From NCBI RefSeq assembly GCF_020731145.1, contig NZ_JAJFZN010000003.1, forward strand, positions 124,001-188,000: a DNA stretch of 64,000 bases, given 5' to 3'. The translations under genes were made by a program, and so were the position numbers. The notes below the pieces were generated by a model, which saw only the letters and a program-made list of their open reading frames with translations, had not been told where the DNA came from and ran no database searches. This document shows, piece by piece, positions 7,669 through 17,290 of this stretch (positions are counted from its first letter, which is position 1; each line of letters opens with the position of its first letter). Source of the DNA: Sneathiella sp. HT1-7 (lineage in GTDB: Bacteria > Pseudomonadota > Alphaproteobacteria > Sneathiellales > Sneathiellaceae).

Positions 7669-10600
7669 ATGCTCCGTTTTGCTGAACTCCATACAACAAC
7701 AAATTTCACCTTTCTGGAGGGGGCTTCTCATCCGGAAGATTATGTCCGCCGGGCGAAGGAGCTGGGTCTGGAAGCCGTTGCTATCACGGACCGTAATTCT
7801 CTAGCGGGTGTTGTCCGGGCCTATGCGGAGGCGAGAAAAATCGGGCAGCGGATCATTATCGGCGCGGAGCTTCTTTTGTCCGACGGGCAATGTCTGGTCG
7901 CGCTGCCAACGGACCGGCTCGCCTATGGACGGTTGTGCCGTCTGATCAGTTGCGGGCGTCGGCGGGCCGAGAAAAGCCAATGCCTCATCCATAAGGAAGA
8001 TGTACTGGAATGGGCAGAGGGGATGATCTTCATCTTACAGCCACCAGAGGAAATCAATGAGCATTTCGAGGAATGCCTGCGCTATTGGGCAGCTCATTTG
8101 GGACCATCTTTATATATGGCGGCAGAAAATCTGCTGCTTGGCCATGATGAGTTGCAGCTGACCCGGCTGCACGCGATTGCCGGGGCGTATAAGGTGCCGG
8201 TTGTTGCCACTAATCATGCCATGATGCATGTCCCAGAAAGCCGCCCGATTGCGGATATCCTGACCTGCATCCGTGAGCATTGCACTATTGATGAAGCCGG
8301 CACGCGTCTGCAGAAGAATGCCGAGCGGCATTTGAAAAGCACCGAAGAAATGCTTGAGCTTTTCACTGGTTATGAAGACGCGGTCCGTCAAAGTCAGAAA
8401 ATCAGCCAGCAGATTACATTTTCGCTGGGTGAACTGAAATATGAGTATCCAGACGAGGTGTCAAACGGGCAGGATCCGCAAACGGAACTGGAGCGGTTGA
8501 TTATACAACATCTGCCAATCCGATACCCAGCTCATTTATTCCCTCATGGCGTCCCGGAAAAGGTCATAGAGCTTGTCCAGCGGGAACTGGCGGTCATTAA
8601 GGAGCTAAATTATGCGCCGTACTTTCTGACCATTTATGACATCGTGAAATTTGCAACGGAGCAGGGAATTCTGTGTCAGGGGCGGGGCTCTGCCGCCAAT
8701 TCGGTGGTCTGTTATGTTCTGGGCATTACCTCCGTCTCGCCGGAGCGGCTTGATATGGTGTTTGAGCGGTTTATCTCCGTTGAGCGTAACGAACCGCCGG
8801 ATATTGATGTTGATTTCGAGCATGAACGTCGTGAAGAAGTTATCCAGTATATCTATGAAAAATATGGTCGCCACCGCGCCGGTTTGTCGGCAACGGTGAT
8901 CTGCTATCGCGCCCGTTCGGCCATTCGCGAAGTGGGCAAGGCGCTGGGCCTGTCGCAGGATACCTTATCCTCCATGACAAGCCTTATCTGGGGCTGGTCG
9001 ACGGCAGATCAGGGCGCAAGTCGTGCCCAGATAACAGCGGCAGGTCTTGATCCGGACGACAGGCGGCTGGCACTTTGTGCGGAGTTGAGCCAGAAGATCA
9101 TGGGATATCCGCGCCATTTATCTCAGCATGTGGGCGGCTTTATCGTCACCAAGTCTCGCCTCGATGAAATCGTTCCTATCGAAAATGCGGCGATGGAAAA
9201 TCGTACCGTTATTGAATGGGACAAGGATGACATCGATACTCTGGGGATTTTGAAGGTTGATGTGCTGGGTCTGGGGATGTTGTCCTGCATTCGCCGGGCG
9301 TTCGAATTGATGAAAACCCATTATGGCGCCACCCATACGCTGGCCTCTCTGCCCGAAGGAGATGACGCGGTGTATGATATGCTGTGTCAGGCCGACAGCA
9401 TCGGCGTCTTTCAGGTAGAAAGCCGGGCGCAGATGTCTTTCCTCCCGCGAATGAAGCCGCGCAATTTTTATGATCTGGTGATTGAGGTGGCAATCGTTCG
9501 TCCCGGGCCCATTCAGGGCGATATGGTGCATCCCTATATCCGCCGCAGAAATGGGGAAGAAAAAGCGGTTTATCCGTCAAAAGAACTTGAAGGAGTTCTG
9601 AGCAAAACACTCGGCGTTCCCCTGTTTCAGGAACAGGCTATGCGCATTGCCATTGTGGGCGGGGGCTTCACCCCTGGGGAAGCGGATCAGTTGCGCCGTG
9701 CCATGGCGACTTTCCGCAAGATGGGCACCATCAATTCCTTCCATAACAAGTTTATTCAAGGGATGAAAAAAAATGGCTATGACATTGAGTTTGCAGAACG
9801 GTGCTTTAAGCAGATTGAAGGGTTTGGCGAATATGGATTTCCGGAAAGCCACGCGGCGTCATTCGCGTTGCTCGTCTATGCTTCGGCCTGGATTAAATGC
9901 CATCACCCGGACGTTTTCGCTTGTGCCTTGCTGAATTCCCAGCCAATGGGATTTTATGCGCCCGCACAGATTATTCGCGATGCCCGAGAGCATGGGGTGA
10001 CGGTGAAGCCACCTGATGTGAATTACTCGGCATGGGACAGCATTCTGGAACCGGGGGAGGGCGGATTGATGCTGCGTCTGGGACTGCGGCAGGTCAGAGG
10101 CATGAATGAGGAGGATGCGGCCTGGATCGTCGCGGCGAGACAGAATGGATATGTCACCGTGCGCGATGTATGGATGAGGGCCGGGGTGAAACCCGCGGCT
10201 CTCAAACGGTTAGCAAATGCGGATGCCTTTTCTTCTCTTAATCTGGATCGACGTGAAGCGCTGTGGCAGGCGAGCGGGATCAAGGGCGAGAAGCCTCTGC
10301 CTTTGTTTTCCTACGCGAGAGAAGATGAGCAGGGGCTCGATCCGGATGCCACTTTACCTAAAATGCATGTCGGTGAAAATGTTCTGCAGGATTACCGTTC
10401 TCTTCGCCTCAGCTTGCGGGATCATCCGCTCAAACTTCTCCGCCCGCAGTTTCCGGGCACAGCGCAATCCAAATCCCTGCTGTCAGTCTCCCATAAGCAG
10501 CGCGTGAGCGTGGCGGGGCTTGTCCTTGCCCGTCAGCGACCGGGTACGTCGAAGGGGGTGGTGTTCATGACCCTTGAAGATGAGGAAGGCAGCATAAATG

Positions 10601-10875
10601 TTGTTGTCTGGCAAAAAGTTTTTGAACGCTTCCGGCGGGCGGTGATGACCGGGCGGTTGGTTAAGATATCCGGGGTGCTTGAACGCAAAGATATCGTTAC
10701 TCATCTGATTGCGGATCACATTATGGATTATTCTTACTATCTGGAAAGCCTGGATGATGAGAATTTCCTCAAAAAACTGTCCAAAGCGACTCCCATTAAA
10801 GGCAGCGCGGTGAGTCTGCATAAGCATCCCCGTGATATGACAAAGGCCCTGTTTCCTTCCCGGGATTTTCATTAA
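7669..10875 (+). CDS. dnaE2: Error-prone DNA polymerase III alpha subunit DnaE2
   Basis: This 1068-residue C-family polymerase is close to the usual DnaE2 length of about 1050-1100, shorter than replicative DnaE. The PHP domain is at the N-terminus (FAELHTTTNFTFLEGASHP), the catalytic aspartates lie in PDIDVDFEHERR (near residue 376), the palm continues through SLAGVV-type and QVESRAQMSFLPR blocks, and an OB domain is near residue 945 (VSVAGLVLARQRPGTSKGV). It performs translesion synthesis with ImuA and ImuB on damaged DNA. It starts three bases after the imuB stop and shares the LexA box at 5508. No break or missing catalytic residue is seen. Confidence 0.95.
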   Translation: MLRFAELHTTTNFTFLEGASHPEDYVRRAKELGLEAVAITDRNSLAGVVRAYAEARKIGQRIIIGAELLLSDGQCLVALPTDRLAYGRLCRLISCGRRRAEKSQCLIHKEDVLEWAEGMIFILQPPEEINEHFEECLRYWAAHLGPSLYMAAENLLLGHDELQLTRLHAIAGAYKVPVVATNHAMMHVPESRPIADILTCIREHCTIDEAGTRLQKNAERHLKSTEEMLELFTGYEDAVRQSQKISQQITFSLGELKYEYPDEVSNGQDPQTELERLIIQHLPIRYPAHLFPHGVPEKVIELVQRELAVIKELNYAPYFLTIYDIVKFATEQGILCQGRGSAANSVVCYVLGITSVSPERLDMVFERFISVERNEPPDIDVDFEHERREEVIQYIYEKYGRHRAGLSATVICYRARSAIREVGKALGLSQDTLSSMTSLIWGWSTADQGASRAQITAAGLDPDDRRLALCAELSQKIMGYPRHLSQHVGGFIVTKSRLDEIVPIENAAMENRTVIEWDKDDIDTLGILKVDVLGLGMLSCIRRAFELMKTHYGATHTLASLPEGDDAVYDMLCQADSIGVFQVESRAQMSFLPRMKPRNFYDLVIEVAIVRPGPIQGDMVHPYIRRRNGEEKAVYPSKELEGVLSKTLGVPLFQEQAMRIAIVGGGFTPGEADQLRRAMATFRKMGTINSFHNKFIQGMKKNGYDIEFAERCFKQIEGFGEYGFPESHAASFALLVYASAWIKCHHPDVFACALLNSQPMGFYAPAQIIRDAREHGVTVKPPDVNYSAWDSILEPGEGGLMLRLGLRQVRGMNEEDAAWIVAARQNGYVTVRDVWMRAGVKPAALKRLANADAFSSLNLDRREALWQASGIKGEKPLPLFSYAREDEQGLDPDATLPKMHVGENVLQDYRSLRLSLRDHPLKLLRPQFPGTAQSKSLLSVSHKQRVSVAGLVLARQRPGTSKGVVFMTLEDEEGSINVVVWQKVFERFRRAVMTGRLVKISGVLERKDIVTHLIADHIMDYSYYLESLDDENFLKKLSKATPIKGSAVSLHKHPRDMTKALFPSRDFH

Positions 10876-11153
10876 TCGAGAAAAATGTCGGTGCCTTCCG
10901 AGGTGCGGCATACATCCTAAATTTTTATCAACTAACCAGTTGGTTACTATTGACAAGGTTCTGGCTAATATTTAGTTTTGTGACTTGGGTAAGTCAATTC
11001 ATGGGGGCTTGGAATGCGGCGCGAACGGCGGATCTAAAAAGGAATGCAAACGACATATTTCGGTATTCTTCAGTAAATAATCTGTCATTTTGATCTAGTT
11101 ATCTGGTTAAAACCGCCTCAGAAAATGGCGACTTCAATGCGGAGGGGAGAGTA
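10876..11153. other. Intergenic region with candidate operator and promoter
   Basis: This gap of 278 bases lies between dnaE2 and the isochorismatase-ABC operon. It holds the palindrome TAACCAGTTGGTTA (10933-10946), followed at once by a TTGACA -35-like hexamer (10950-10955), and a purine-rich ribosome site (GGAGGGGAG) just before the GTG start at 11154. I see no coding signal and no clear terminator for dnaE2. Confidence 0.5.
10933..10946. promoter_or_regulatory. Perfect inverted repeat TAACCA-GT-TGGTTA, candidate TetR operator
   Basis: The arms TAACCA and TGGTTA are exact complements around GT. The site abuts a TTGACA hexamer (10950), so a bound protein would block the -35 element. Closely related sites occur at 22964 and 23749, near a TetR gene and a permease gene. 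Assignment to a TetR protein is inference from that recurrence. Confidence 0.5.
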
Positions 11154-11777
11154 GTGGCACCATTGCTTGAAATAGACAATCCGGCTTTGTTAATCGTGGA
11201 TATGCAGAATGATTTTGTGCGGCCCGGGGCGCCTTTGGAAGTACCCGATGCCCGCAAAACAATCGCGCAGCACCAATCGCTCATTTCCATATTTCGCGCC
11301 GCGAAACGCCCGGTTTTTTACACCAAATTTCTTTCCACACCTTATAGATCGCTACTCTGGAATTGGTCACCCGAGTGTGAGGAGGAGACAAAATGCTGCT
11401 GGAAAGGGCATCAGCGGCTTTATGAAGACCGCAACGAATCCCTCGACTGCGCCGATATCATCAGTGAAATTTACCCTGAAAACGGGGATCACATTATCGA
11501 AAAATTCGGCTATGGCGCGTTTCATGGCACAGCCTTGGCGGATATGCTCCATGCGCTGGAAATAGAAACGGTTATTGTCACCGGTACGGTCACGCAGATA
11601 TGCGTTGAGGAAACAGCCCGGGAATCCTTTCATCACGGCTTCAAGACAATCATGGTCGCGGATGCTGTTTCATCTTTTGCGCCAAATCTACATGCCGCAA
11701 CCCTGGAAAATTTCGCGATGAAATTTGGCTGGGTCACTAGCTCCGACGATATATTGACGCGGATGAAACATGCGTAA
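11154..11777 (+). CDS. Isochorismatase-family cysteine hydrolase
   Basis: The start is a GTG at 11154 with GGAGGGGAG upstream. The 207-residue protein has the family triad: Asp in LLIVDMQNDF (about residue 16), Lys in IIEKFGYGAF (about residue 119), and Cys in GTVTQICVEE (about residue 150). Members hydrolyse C-N bonds (nicotinamide, N-carbamoyl compounds, biuret, ureidoacrylate) or the isochorismate ether. It overlaps the first ABC permease by 8 bases, and a nitrilase-type amidohydrolase closes the same operon. The set therefore looks like import and stepwise hydrolysis of an amide- or ureide-type nitrogen compound. N-carbamoylsarcosine or ureide amidohydrolase are possible identities; none can be fixed. 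Confidence 0.88.
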   Translation: MAPLLEIDNPALLIVDMQNDFVRPGAPLEVPDARKTIAQHQSLISIFRAAKRPVFYTKFLSTPYRSLLWNWSPECEEETKCCWKGHQRLYEDRNESLDCADIISEIYPENGDHIIEKFGYGAFHGTALADMLHALEIETVIVTGTVTQICVEETARESFHHGFKTIMVADAVSSFAPNLHAATLENFAMKFGWVTSSDDILTRMKHA

Positions 11778-12714
11778 TCCGCTGACTTCTATCCTGAGCA
11801 GTAAATATGGCATTATTGTCCTGCTGGGGTTGACCGTATTTTTCGCGTTTATTTTCGTGCCGGAGTTCGGGACGATAAACAATCTTACCAATATTGCCAT
11901 ACAGTCCGCGCCGCTGGCGATCCTTGCGATCGGTCAGACGGTTGTGATTATTGCGGGTCTCATTGATCTGTCCGTCGGCATGCTGCTCGGGCTTATTGTC
12001 GTTATTGCTGCCGATATAATGCAAGGTCAGTCAAGTATGACGGTTGTTGCTATCCTTGCTGCTCTCGGTCTGGGCGGCGGTGTTGGAATGATCAATGGCT
12101 TGCTCAATAACCTGTTGCGTATTCATCCGCTCATCCTGACGTTCGGGATGCTGAGTATCCTGCAAGGGTTGATCTTCGTCTATACAGACAGAAGTGTGGG
12201 GCAGACGTCCCCTGAATTTTCCTGGATGGCAAATGGAACGGTTTTGGGCGTGCCTTTTGCGATTATCTTACTGATTTTTGTTGCGGTCCTTGTCTCATTC
12301 CTTCTCCATAGAACACGCCTTGGCGCGCATATATTCGCTGTTGGCGGGGGAGAAGAACAGGCGCGTCGCGCGGGTATTCTGACGGGGCGTGTCAAGGTTT
12401 GGGCTTTCATTTTCTCCGGATTGTCCGCGGGCGTCGCGGGTATGCTTGTCGCGGGGCGACTTGGTACGGGTTATCCCAACGCCGGAGTTGGGTATGAACT
12501 TGATGCCATTGTCGCCGTCGTCCTCGGTGGGACATCCCTCGCGGGTGGACGTGGTAGCATTCTTGGAACCATCGCAGCAGTTTTTGTTTTGGGCGTCGCC
12601 AGTAATATCCTGAATTTGATGGAAATATCTTCCTTTGTTCAGATATTTGTCAAAGGCCTGATCGTTGTGATCGCTATCCTTCTAAATCAGCCAAAAAGGA
12701 TCGTCGCATCATGA
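11770..12714 (+). CDS. ABC transporter permease, RbsC/carbohydrate-type
   Basis: This 314-residue protein has eight to ten hydrophobic helices and the BPD_transp_2 (RbsC) signature region: GQTVVIIAGLIDLSVG near residue 56 and VAVVLGGTSLAGGRGSILGT near residue 256. It forms half of the membrane channel, with the next gene as its partner. It overlaps the hydrolase by 8 bases and the second permease as ATGA. RbsC-type permeases also serve nucleosides, autoinducer-2 and polyols, so family membership does not prove a sugar substrate. Confidence 0.92.
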   Translation: MRNPLTSILSSKYGIIVLLGLTVFFAFIFVPEFGTINNLTNIAIQSAPLAILAIGQTVVIIAGLIDLSVGMLLGLIVVIAADIMQGQSSMTVVAILAALGLGGGVGMINGLLNNLLRIHPLILTFGMLSILQGLIFVYTDRSVGQTSPEFSWMANGTVLGVPFAIILLIFVAVLVSFLLHRTRLGAHIFAVGGGEEQARRAGILTGRVKVWAFIFSGLSAGVAGMLVAGRLGTGYPNAGVGYELDAIVAVVLGGTSLAGGRGSILGTIAAVFVLGVASNILNLMEISSFVQIFVKGLIVVIAILLNQPKRIVAS

Positions 12715-13688
12715 GTGATAGAATGGGAGGCGACGTCGACGGAATTCAGATCAAGCTCTGGCGGTGGGCAAGCTCCAACGCAATCTGGGTAGTTCTTGCG
12801 CTGCTGTTTATTGTTGCGGCCCTATTATCTGATGCGTTTCTTCGCCCCGTCTATATTTTCAACGTCGTCCGTCAGGCGGCACCGGTCGGGATTGCCGCCA
12901 TCGGTGTGACATTGGTCATGATCCTCGGCGGTGTTGATTTGTCGGTCGGTGCCGTTATTTCGCTCACGGCTGTTCTAACGGCGGTCCTGATGGATGGCCA
13001 TGTCGCGAATATCCCCCTCGCGGTAACAGTCGCACTCGCCACCGGTGCCATTATTGGTGGGATCAACGGAACCCTGATCGCTTATAATCGCGTTTCTCCC
13101 TTTATCCTTACACTCGGGATGGCAGTGGTGGTCATGGGTATTACGCAAATTTATTCGGGCGGCACCGCACGGGGGATTGTCTCTCCTGGTTTTCGCGAAT
13201 TCTTTAATTACAGGATTGGCGGTATTGTTCCTGTCCTTGCGCTCACTTTTCTGGGCCTTGCTTTGGTGGGCGTGAGACTACAGCAAACAACAAAGTTCTG
13301 TCGCAACCTCTATCTCATCGGAAGCAATCCTCTGGCTGCGGAACTCTCTGGACTACCCGTCAGAAAAATAACCATCACCGCCTATGCCCTTTCTGGTTTG
13401 ATGGGGGCTATGGCGGGGATTGCGCTTCTCGCGCGCTCAGGTGTTTCCAGTACTTTCGCCGGTCGGGGGCTGGAGTTCGACGTGCTCGCGGCGGTCATTC
13501 TTGGCGGCACGACATTTCAGGGAGGGCGCGGGGGAATTGGCGGCACGATTGCCGCAGTTTTTGTACTGTTGATTGCGTTCAATTTAGTAAACATCGTTGG
13601 GCTTGATTACAACGCCCAGCTTATTGTCAAGGGTGCGATAATCATTATTGCATCTTCAGCATACATTTATTTCAAGAAAGTGCGTTAG
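12711..13688 (+). CDS. ABC transporter permease, RbsC/carbohydrate-type (second)
   Basis: This 325-residue permease is a paralogue of the preceding gene. It shows ILGGVDLSVGAVISL near residue 70 and AAVILGGTTFQGGRGGIGGT near residue 262. Two different permeases in one RbsABC-like system imply a heterodimeric channel. The ATG overlaps the upstream stop (ATGA). A short hydrophilic N-terminus (MSDRMGGDVDGIQIKLWRW) precedes the first helix. Confidence 0.92.
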   Translation: MSDRMGGDVDGIQIKLWRWASSNAIWVVLALLFIVAALLSDAFLRPVYIFNVVRQAAPVGIAAIGVTLVMILGGVDLSVGAVISLTAVLTAVLMDGHVANIPLAVTVALATGAIIGGINGTLIAYNRVSPFILTLGMAVVVMGITQIYSGGTARGIVSPGFREFFNYRIGGIVPVLALTFLGLALVGVRLQQTTKFCRNLYLIGSNPLAAELSGLPVRKITITAYALSGLMGAMAGIALLARSGVSSTFAGRGLEFDVLAAVILGGTTFQGGRGGIGGTIAAVFVLLIAFNLVNIVGLDYNAQLIVKGAIIIIASSAYIYFKKVR

Positions 13689-13723
13689 GTATGCAATGCA
13701 CACAACACAATAAGGGGAAGGCA

Positions 13724-14776
13724 ATGAGAAAACTTATTACATTTGTCGGAAGCACCTTGGTTTTGATCGGATTATGGACCGGTCTGGCGGTGGCTGCTGA
13801 TGATGCCCGGGTTATGCAGGAGAAGCGGGCGGCGGAAATGGTCGACACGTCTGCTTACAAGAAAGAAGGACCACTTAAAATCGGTGTTGCCGCCGGTTAT
13901 ATGGGGAACTCCTGGGTTGTGTTCACGCTTCAGCACATCAGGTATGAAGCCTCTCTTCACGACGAAATAACCGAAGTGCTCGTTACGGACGCGGCCTTCA
14001 ACCCGACGAAACAGGTTGCGGACATCGAAGATCTGATCAGCAAAGGCGTGGACCTGATCCTCTATTGGCCCGTTGATGACAAGGCGATTGAAGGGGCCCT
14101 CAAAAAAGCAAAAGATAAAGGAATCCCGACAATTAACACTGGCGGTGGCTTTGTCGACAGTCCTTCCGTTACGGCGAGTGTCTTTATTGATCAGTGGAAT
14201 CTGGGTGAGATGGTTGCCCGTCGGTTGTTTCAGGATATGGGTGGTAAGGGCAAGATTTTTGCCATGCTCCCAATCGCCGGAACAACGGCGGCTGTCGATC
14301 AGCTCGCCGCACTTGAAGCGGTTATGAAAGAGTATCCGGGTATCGAATTGCTGAGCGCGGAATATGGCGATTGGAACCGGGCGAAAGCGAAGCAGATTAC
14401 GGAAAACCTGCTGCAGAAATATCCTGAAATTGACGGTGTCTTCTCTCCCGCTGGACAGATGTCTATCGGCGTGGCTGAAGCGTTCGATGAAGCCGGCCGG
14501 CTTGGTGAAGTTGTGATGTCACCGGGCGATGAATATAACGGTTGGCTGAAATGGGTTCGCGATCATAACCAGGGCGGCGCCGTTACCTTCCCGACACGGG
14601 CAGGTCAGGAAGCACTTCGTCTTGGCATGCGTATCTTGCGCGGTGAAAGTGTGCGCAAGGGCATGAAGGTTCCATCAGAGTATATTTCTCCCGGCGCAGC
14701 AGGTGCATATGCGGAAGCGGATCGTCCGGATGACTGGTGGGCCAGTGAGCTGCCGGAAGAATGGAAACCGAAATAA
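13724..14776 (+). CDS. ABC transporter substrate-binding protein (Peripla_BP_4 type)
   Basis: The ATG at 13724 is chosen over one at 13691 because it has AAGGGGAAGG just upstream and starts directly with a signal peptide (MRKLITFVGSTLVLIGLWTG, then LAVA-ADD as the likely cleavage site). The mature part has the sugar-binding-protein fold: KIGVAAGYMGNSWV at the first strand, QVADIEDLISKGVDLIL, and IPTINTGGG. The periplasmic protein would deliver ligand to the two preceding permeases. Tryptophans near the C-terminus (DDWWASELPEEW) are notable. The ligand cannot be predicted. Confidence 0.9.
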   Translation: MRKLITFVGSTLVLIGLWTGLAVAADDARVMQEKRAAEMVDTSAYKKEGPLKIGVAAGYMGNSWVVFTLQHIRYEASLHDEITEVLVTDAAFNPTKQVADIEDLISKGVDLILYWPVDDKAIEGALKKAKDKGIPTINTGGGFVDSPSVTASVFIDQWNLGEMVARRLFQDMGGKGKIFAMLPIAGTTAAVDQLAALEAVMKEYPGIELLSAEYGDWNRAKAKQITENLLQKYPEIDGVFSPAGQMSIGVAEAFDEAGRLGEVVMSPGDEYNGWLKWVRDHNQGGAVTFPTRAGQEALRLGMRILRGESVRKGMKVPSEYISPGAAGAYAEADRPDDWWASELPEEWKPK

Positions 14777-14805
14777 CTCTATCAAATTCACACTGAGGGG
14801 CAGCA

Positions 14806-16275
14806 ATGTTGCTTGAAATCAAAGGATTGACGAAGCGATTCCCTGGTGTGTTAGCACTTGAGAGCGTGGATTTTTCTGCCAAGGCAGGGGAAGTCCACGC
14901 TCTAGTTGGTGCGAATGGGGCCGGAAAAAGTACACTAATGAATCTGCTATCTGGCGTTTACCGTCCGACAGATGGCGAAATAATAATTGATGGCCAGGCT
15001 GTACAGCTTTCAACTCCTGGCATTGCCGTCAGTTGCGGCGTCAGTACCGTTTATCAGGAATTCAGCTCAATACCTCAACTGACTGTCGCGCAGAATATAT
15101 TTTTGGGGCGAGAGCCTTGCGGAAAATCCGGCATCTTGAGCCATAAGAGAATGTACGCCGATGCGCGCGCAATACTCGATAAATATCACCTTGAATTGGA
15201 TGAAAAAGCTCTGGTTGAGAACTTGACGGTTGCCAATTTGCAATTGGTTGAAATCGCACGGGCGCTCTCGGTTGAGTCCCGTATTCTCATCCTCGATGAG
15301 CCAACGGCTGTATTGTCGATACCCGAACAGGAAAACCTCTTCCGTATCATCGAACAACTGAAACAGCAGGGCATGCTGATCCTGTATGTGTCTCACCGAA
15401 TGGAGGAGATATTCTCAATCTCTGATCGGGTGACCGTCCTGCGGGACGGAAAGAAAATTGATACGGTGCAGACAGCGGATATTTTACCTGCGGATATCAT
15501 TCGCATGATGATCGGCCATGATATCGAGCAGTCCTCAGGGCTCTCTACGGCTGATTCAGGAGAGCCAATCTTTGAGGTTAGTTTCAAAGACAAACGTCGT
15601 GGTTTCACGGTCGTAAAGGGCGAGATACTCGGTGTTGCCGGACTCGTTGGCGCTGGTCGGACCCGTCTTGCGCGCAAGCTCATCGGTATAGAGGAAAATA
15701 ACGATATGGACATCCTCCTGCATGGGGAGAAAGTCAATCCCGGATCTCCGCAGGATGCCATTCAGCAAGGTATTGTTTATCTGACCGAAAACAGGAAACA
15801 TGACGGTCTTTTTGCCAATCTGTCTGTTCTTAAAAATACAACTGCGTCGGCACTGGAAAGATTTACATCCTTTGGTTTTTTGCGTCAGGGAAATGAAAAG
15901 AAAGCTGGCACAAAGATACTTGATCGATTGCATCTGGTCGCGAGTTCTGTCGATGTCCCGATAAGCACCTTGAGTGGTGGAAATCAGCAGAAGGCGATTT
16001 TTGGCCGGGCGCTCATGTGTAATCCATCAGTGCTTATATGTGACGAGCCAACACGAGGGGTTGATGTTGGGGCGAAGGAAGAGATTTATCAGCTGCTGGT
16101 CGAACTTGCCCAGCAGGGGGTAGCAATTATTTTTATTTCATCCGAGATGAAGGAATTGTTTGCGGCCGCACATCGCTTGCTCGTTCTCCATGAAGGCGAC
16201 ATCGTAGAAGATTTGCCAACCAGCCAACTGACGGAAGAGAAAGTGCTTCAGGCGGCCACCGGTACGCTAAATTGA
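14806..16275 (+). CDS. ABC transporter ATP-binding protein, two-domain RbsA type
   Basis: This 489-residue protein has tandem nucleotide-binding domains, the normal architecture for RbsA-like ATPases. The first has Walker A GANGAGKST (near residue 35) and Walker B ILILDEPTAV. The second has the usual altered Walker A GLVGAGRTR (near residue 280) with signature LSGGNQQK (near residue 389) and LICDEPTRGVDVGAKEE. GAGGGG lies before the ATG. It energises the importer formed by the two permeases and the binding protein. Confidence 0.94.
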   Translation: MLLEIKGLTKRFPGVLALESVDFSAKAGEVHALVGANGAGKSTLMNLLSGVYRPTDGEIIIDGQAVQLSTPGIAVSCGVSTVYQEFSSIPQLTVAQNIFLGREPCGKSGILSHKRMYADARAILDKYHLELDEKALVENLTVANLQLVEIARALSVESRILILDEPTAVLSIPEQENLFRIIEQLKQQGMLILYVSHRMEEIFSISDRVTVLRDGKKIDTVQTADILPADIIRMMIGHDIEQSSGLSTADSGEPIFEVSFKDKRRGFTVVKGEILGVAGLVGAGRTRLARKLIGIEENNDMDILLHGEKVNPGSPQDAIQQGIVYLTENRKHDGLFANLSVLKNTTASALERFTSFGFLRQGNEKKAGTKILDRLHLVASSVDVPISTLSGGNQQKAIFGRALMCNPSVLICDEPTRGVDVGAKEEIYQLLVELAQQGVAIIFISSEMKELFAAAHRLLVLHEGDIVEDLPTSQLTEEKVLQAATGTLN

Positions 16276-16305
16276 ATATAGTGACTATTATACAAAGGCT
16301 CCGAA

Positions 16306-17130
16306 ATGACTGAGGATATCAAGTTGAAACTGGCTGTCGTGCAAATGGACTGTGCCGTTGGAGATATAGGGGCAAATTTGCGTAAAATAGGCCGATTTGC
16401 CGAGACAGCGGGAGAACAGAATGTCGATCTGGCGATATTCCCCGAATGTGCAACAACAGGATACTTTATCTCCGATGATCTTGCCCATCTTGCAGAGCCC
16501 AAGGACGGACCCACAGATCAAGAACTCTCCAGGATAGCGGCAAAGTCGGGCATTCACATGGCCATCGGCACCGTCGTTGAGGATGGCGGGAAGTTCTATA
16601 ATGCACAGGTTTTATTTTCACCCACCGGGAAACGATTGGCGACATATTACAAGGCTCATCTATTCTCGGCGGAGCGGCTCTCCTACGAGCTTGGAAATAC
16701 GCCGACTGTTGTCGATACAGACTTGGGGCGGATTGGGATGACAATTTGCTATGACATGATTTTCCCGGATTATTTTCGCACTCTCGTCAACCGGGGTGCA
16801 GAGATCATCATCAATAGTACAAACTGGATCAGTGACGCCTACCAACGGGATGTTTGGGGCTGGAGCGGCGTTACGACACAAGGTATGGCCGCCACAAGAG
16901 CTCTGGAGAATGGGGTGATCGTTGCCATGGCCAATCGCACAGGAACGGAGATGGGCTTTGATAGCCTCGGCCATTCCTGCATCATTGCGCCGTCGGGCCA
17001 TATCCTTGCATCTATCCCGAACGGGGAAGGCATCGCTATCGCGGATCTCGACTTTAAGGCTGAGGATATTGAGAAGTGGCGCTCCGTCGCGACCTACCGG
17101 CAAGACCGGCGACCGGAACTCTATGACTAA
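16306..17130 (+). CDS. Carbon-nitrogen hydrolase (nitrilase superfamily amidohydrolase)
   Basis: The 274-residue protein has the complete nitrilase-superfamily triad: Glu47 in FPECATTG, Lys116 in YYKAHLF and Cys148 in ICYDMIFPD. The superfamily hydrolyses amides, nitriles or N-carbamoyl compounds; the YDMIFPDYFR context after the cysteine is more like aliphatic amidases and N-carbamoylases than true nitrilases. It is 30 bases after the ATPase and is the last gene of the transporter operon that begins with an isochorismatase-like hydrolase. The likely role is intracellular cleavage of the imported compound. Confidence 0.9.
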   Translation: MTEDIKLKLAVVQMDCAVGDIGANLRKIGRFAETAGEQNVDLAIFPECATTGYFISDDLAHLAEPKDGPTDQELSRIAAKSGIHMAIGTVVEDGGKFYNAQVLFSPTGKRLATYYKAHLFSAERLSYELGNTPTVVDTDLGRIGMTICYDMIFPDYFRTLVNRGAEIIINSTNWISDAYQRDVWGWSGVTTQGMAATRALENGVIVAMANRTGTEMGFDSLGHSCIIAPSGHILASIPNGEGIAIADLDFKAEDIEKWRSVATYRQDRRPELYD

Positions 17131-17239
17131 TAGATTGGGCAAGTGCAGACCGATCTTCTGACACCAGCCAACGCGTAGCAGATCCCCAGTAAAAACTCTG
17201 TCGATCAGGCGGGGCATTTCACCTAGACTGTAAATTCCG

Positions 17240-17267
17240 GGAACCTTTCTGTTTGCCTGTCGTCTAA
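17240..17267 (+). promoter_or_regulatory. Sigma-E-like (ECF) promoter before the sigma factor gene
   Basis: GGAACCT (17240-17246), a spacer of exactly 15 bases, and GTCTAA (17262-17267) almost reproduce the RpoE-type promoter GGAACTT-N15-GTCTAA. It lies directly ahead of an ECF sigma gene, so autoregulation is the natural reading. Transcription would begin near 17274. That leaves almost no leader for an ATG at 17282 and supports the ATG at 17291. Confidence 0.75.
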
Positions 17268-17290
17268 CAGGGCAAAAAGGAATGATTAAT

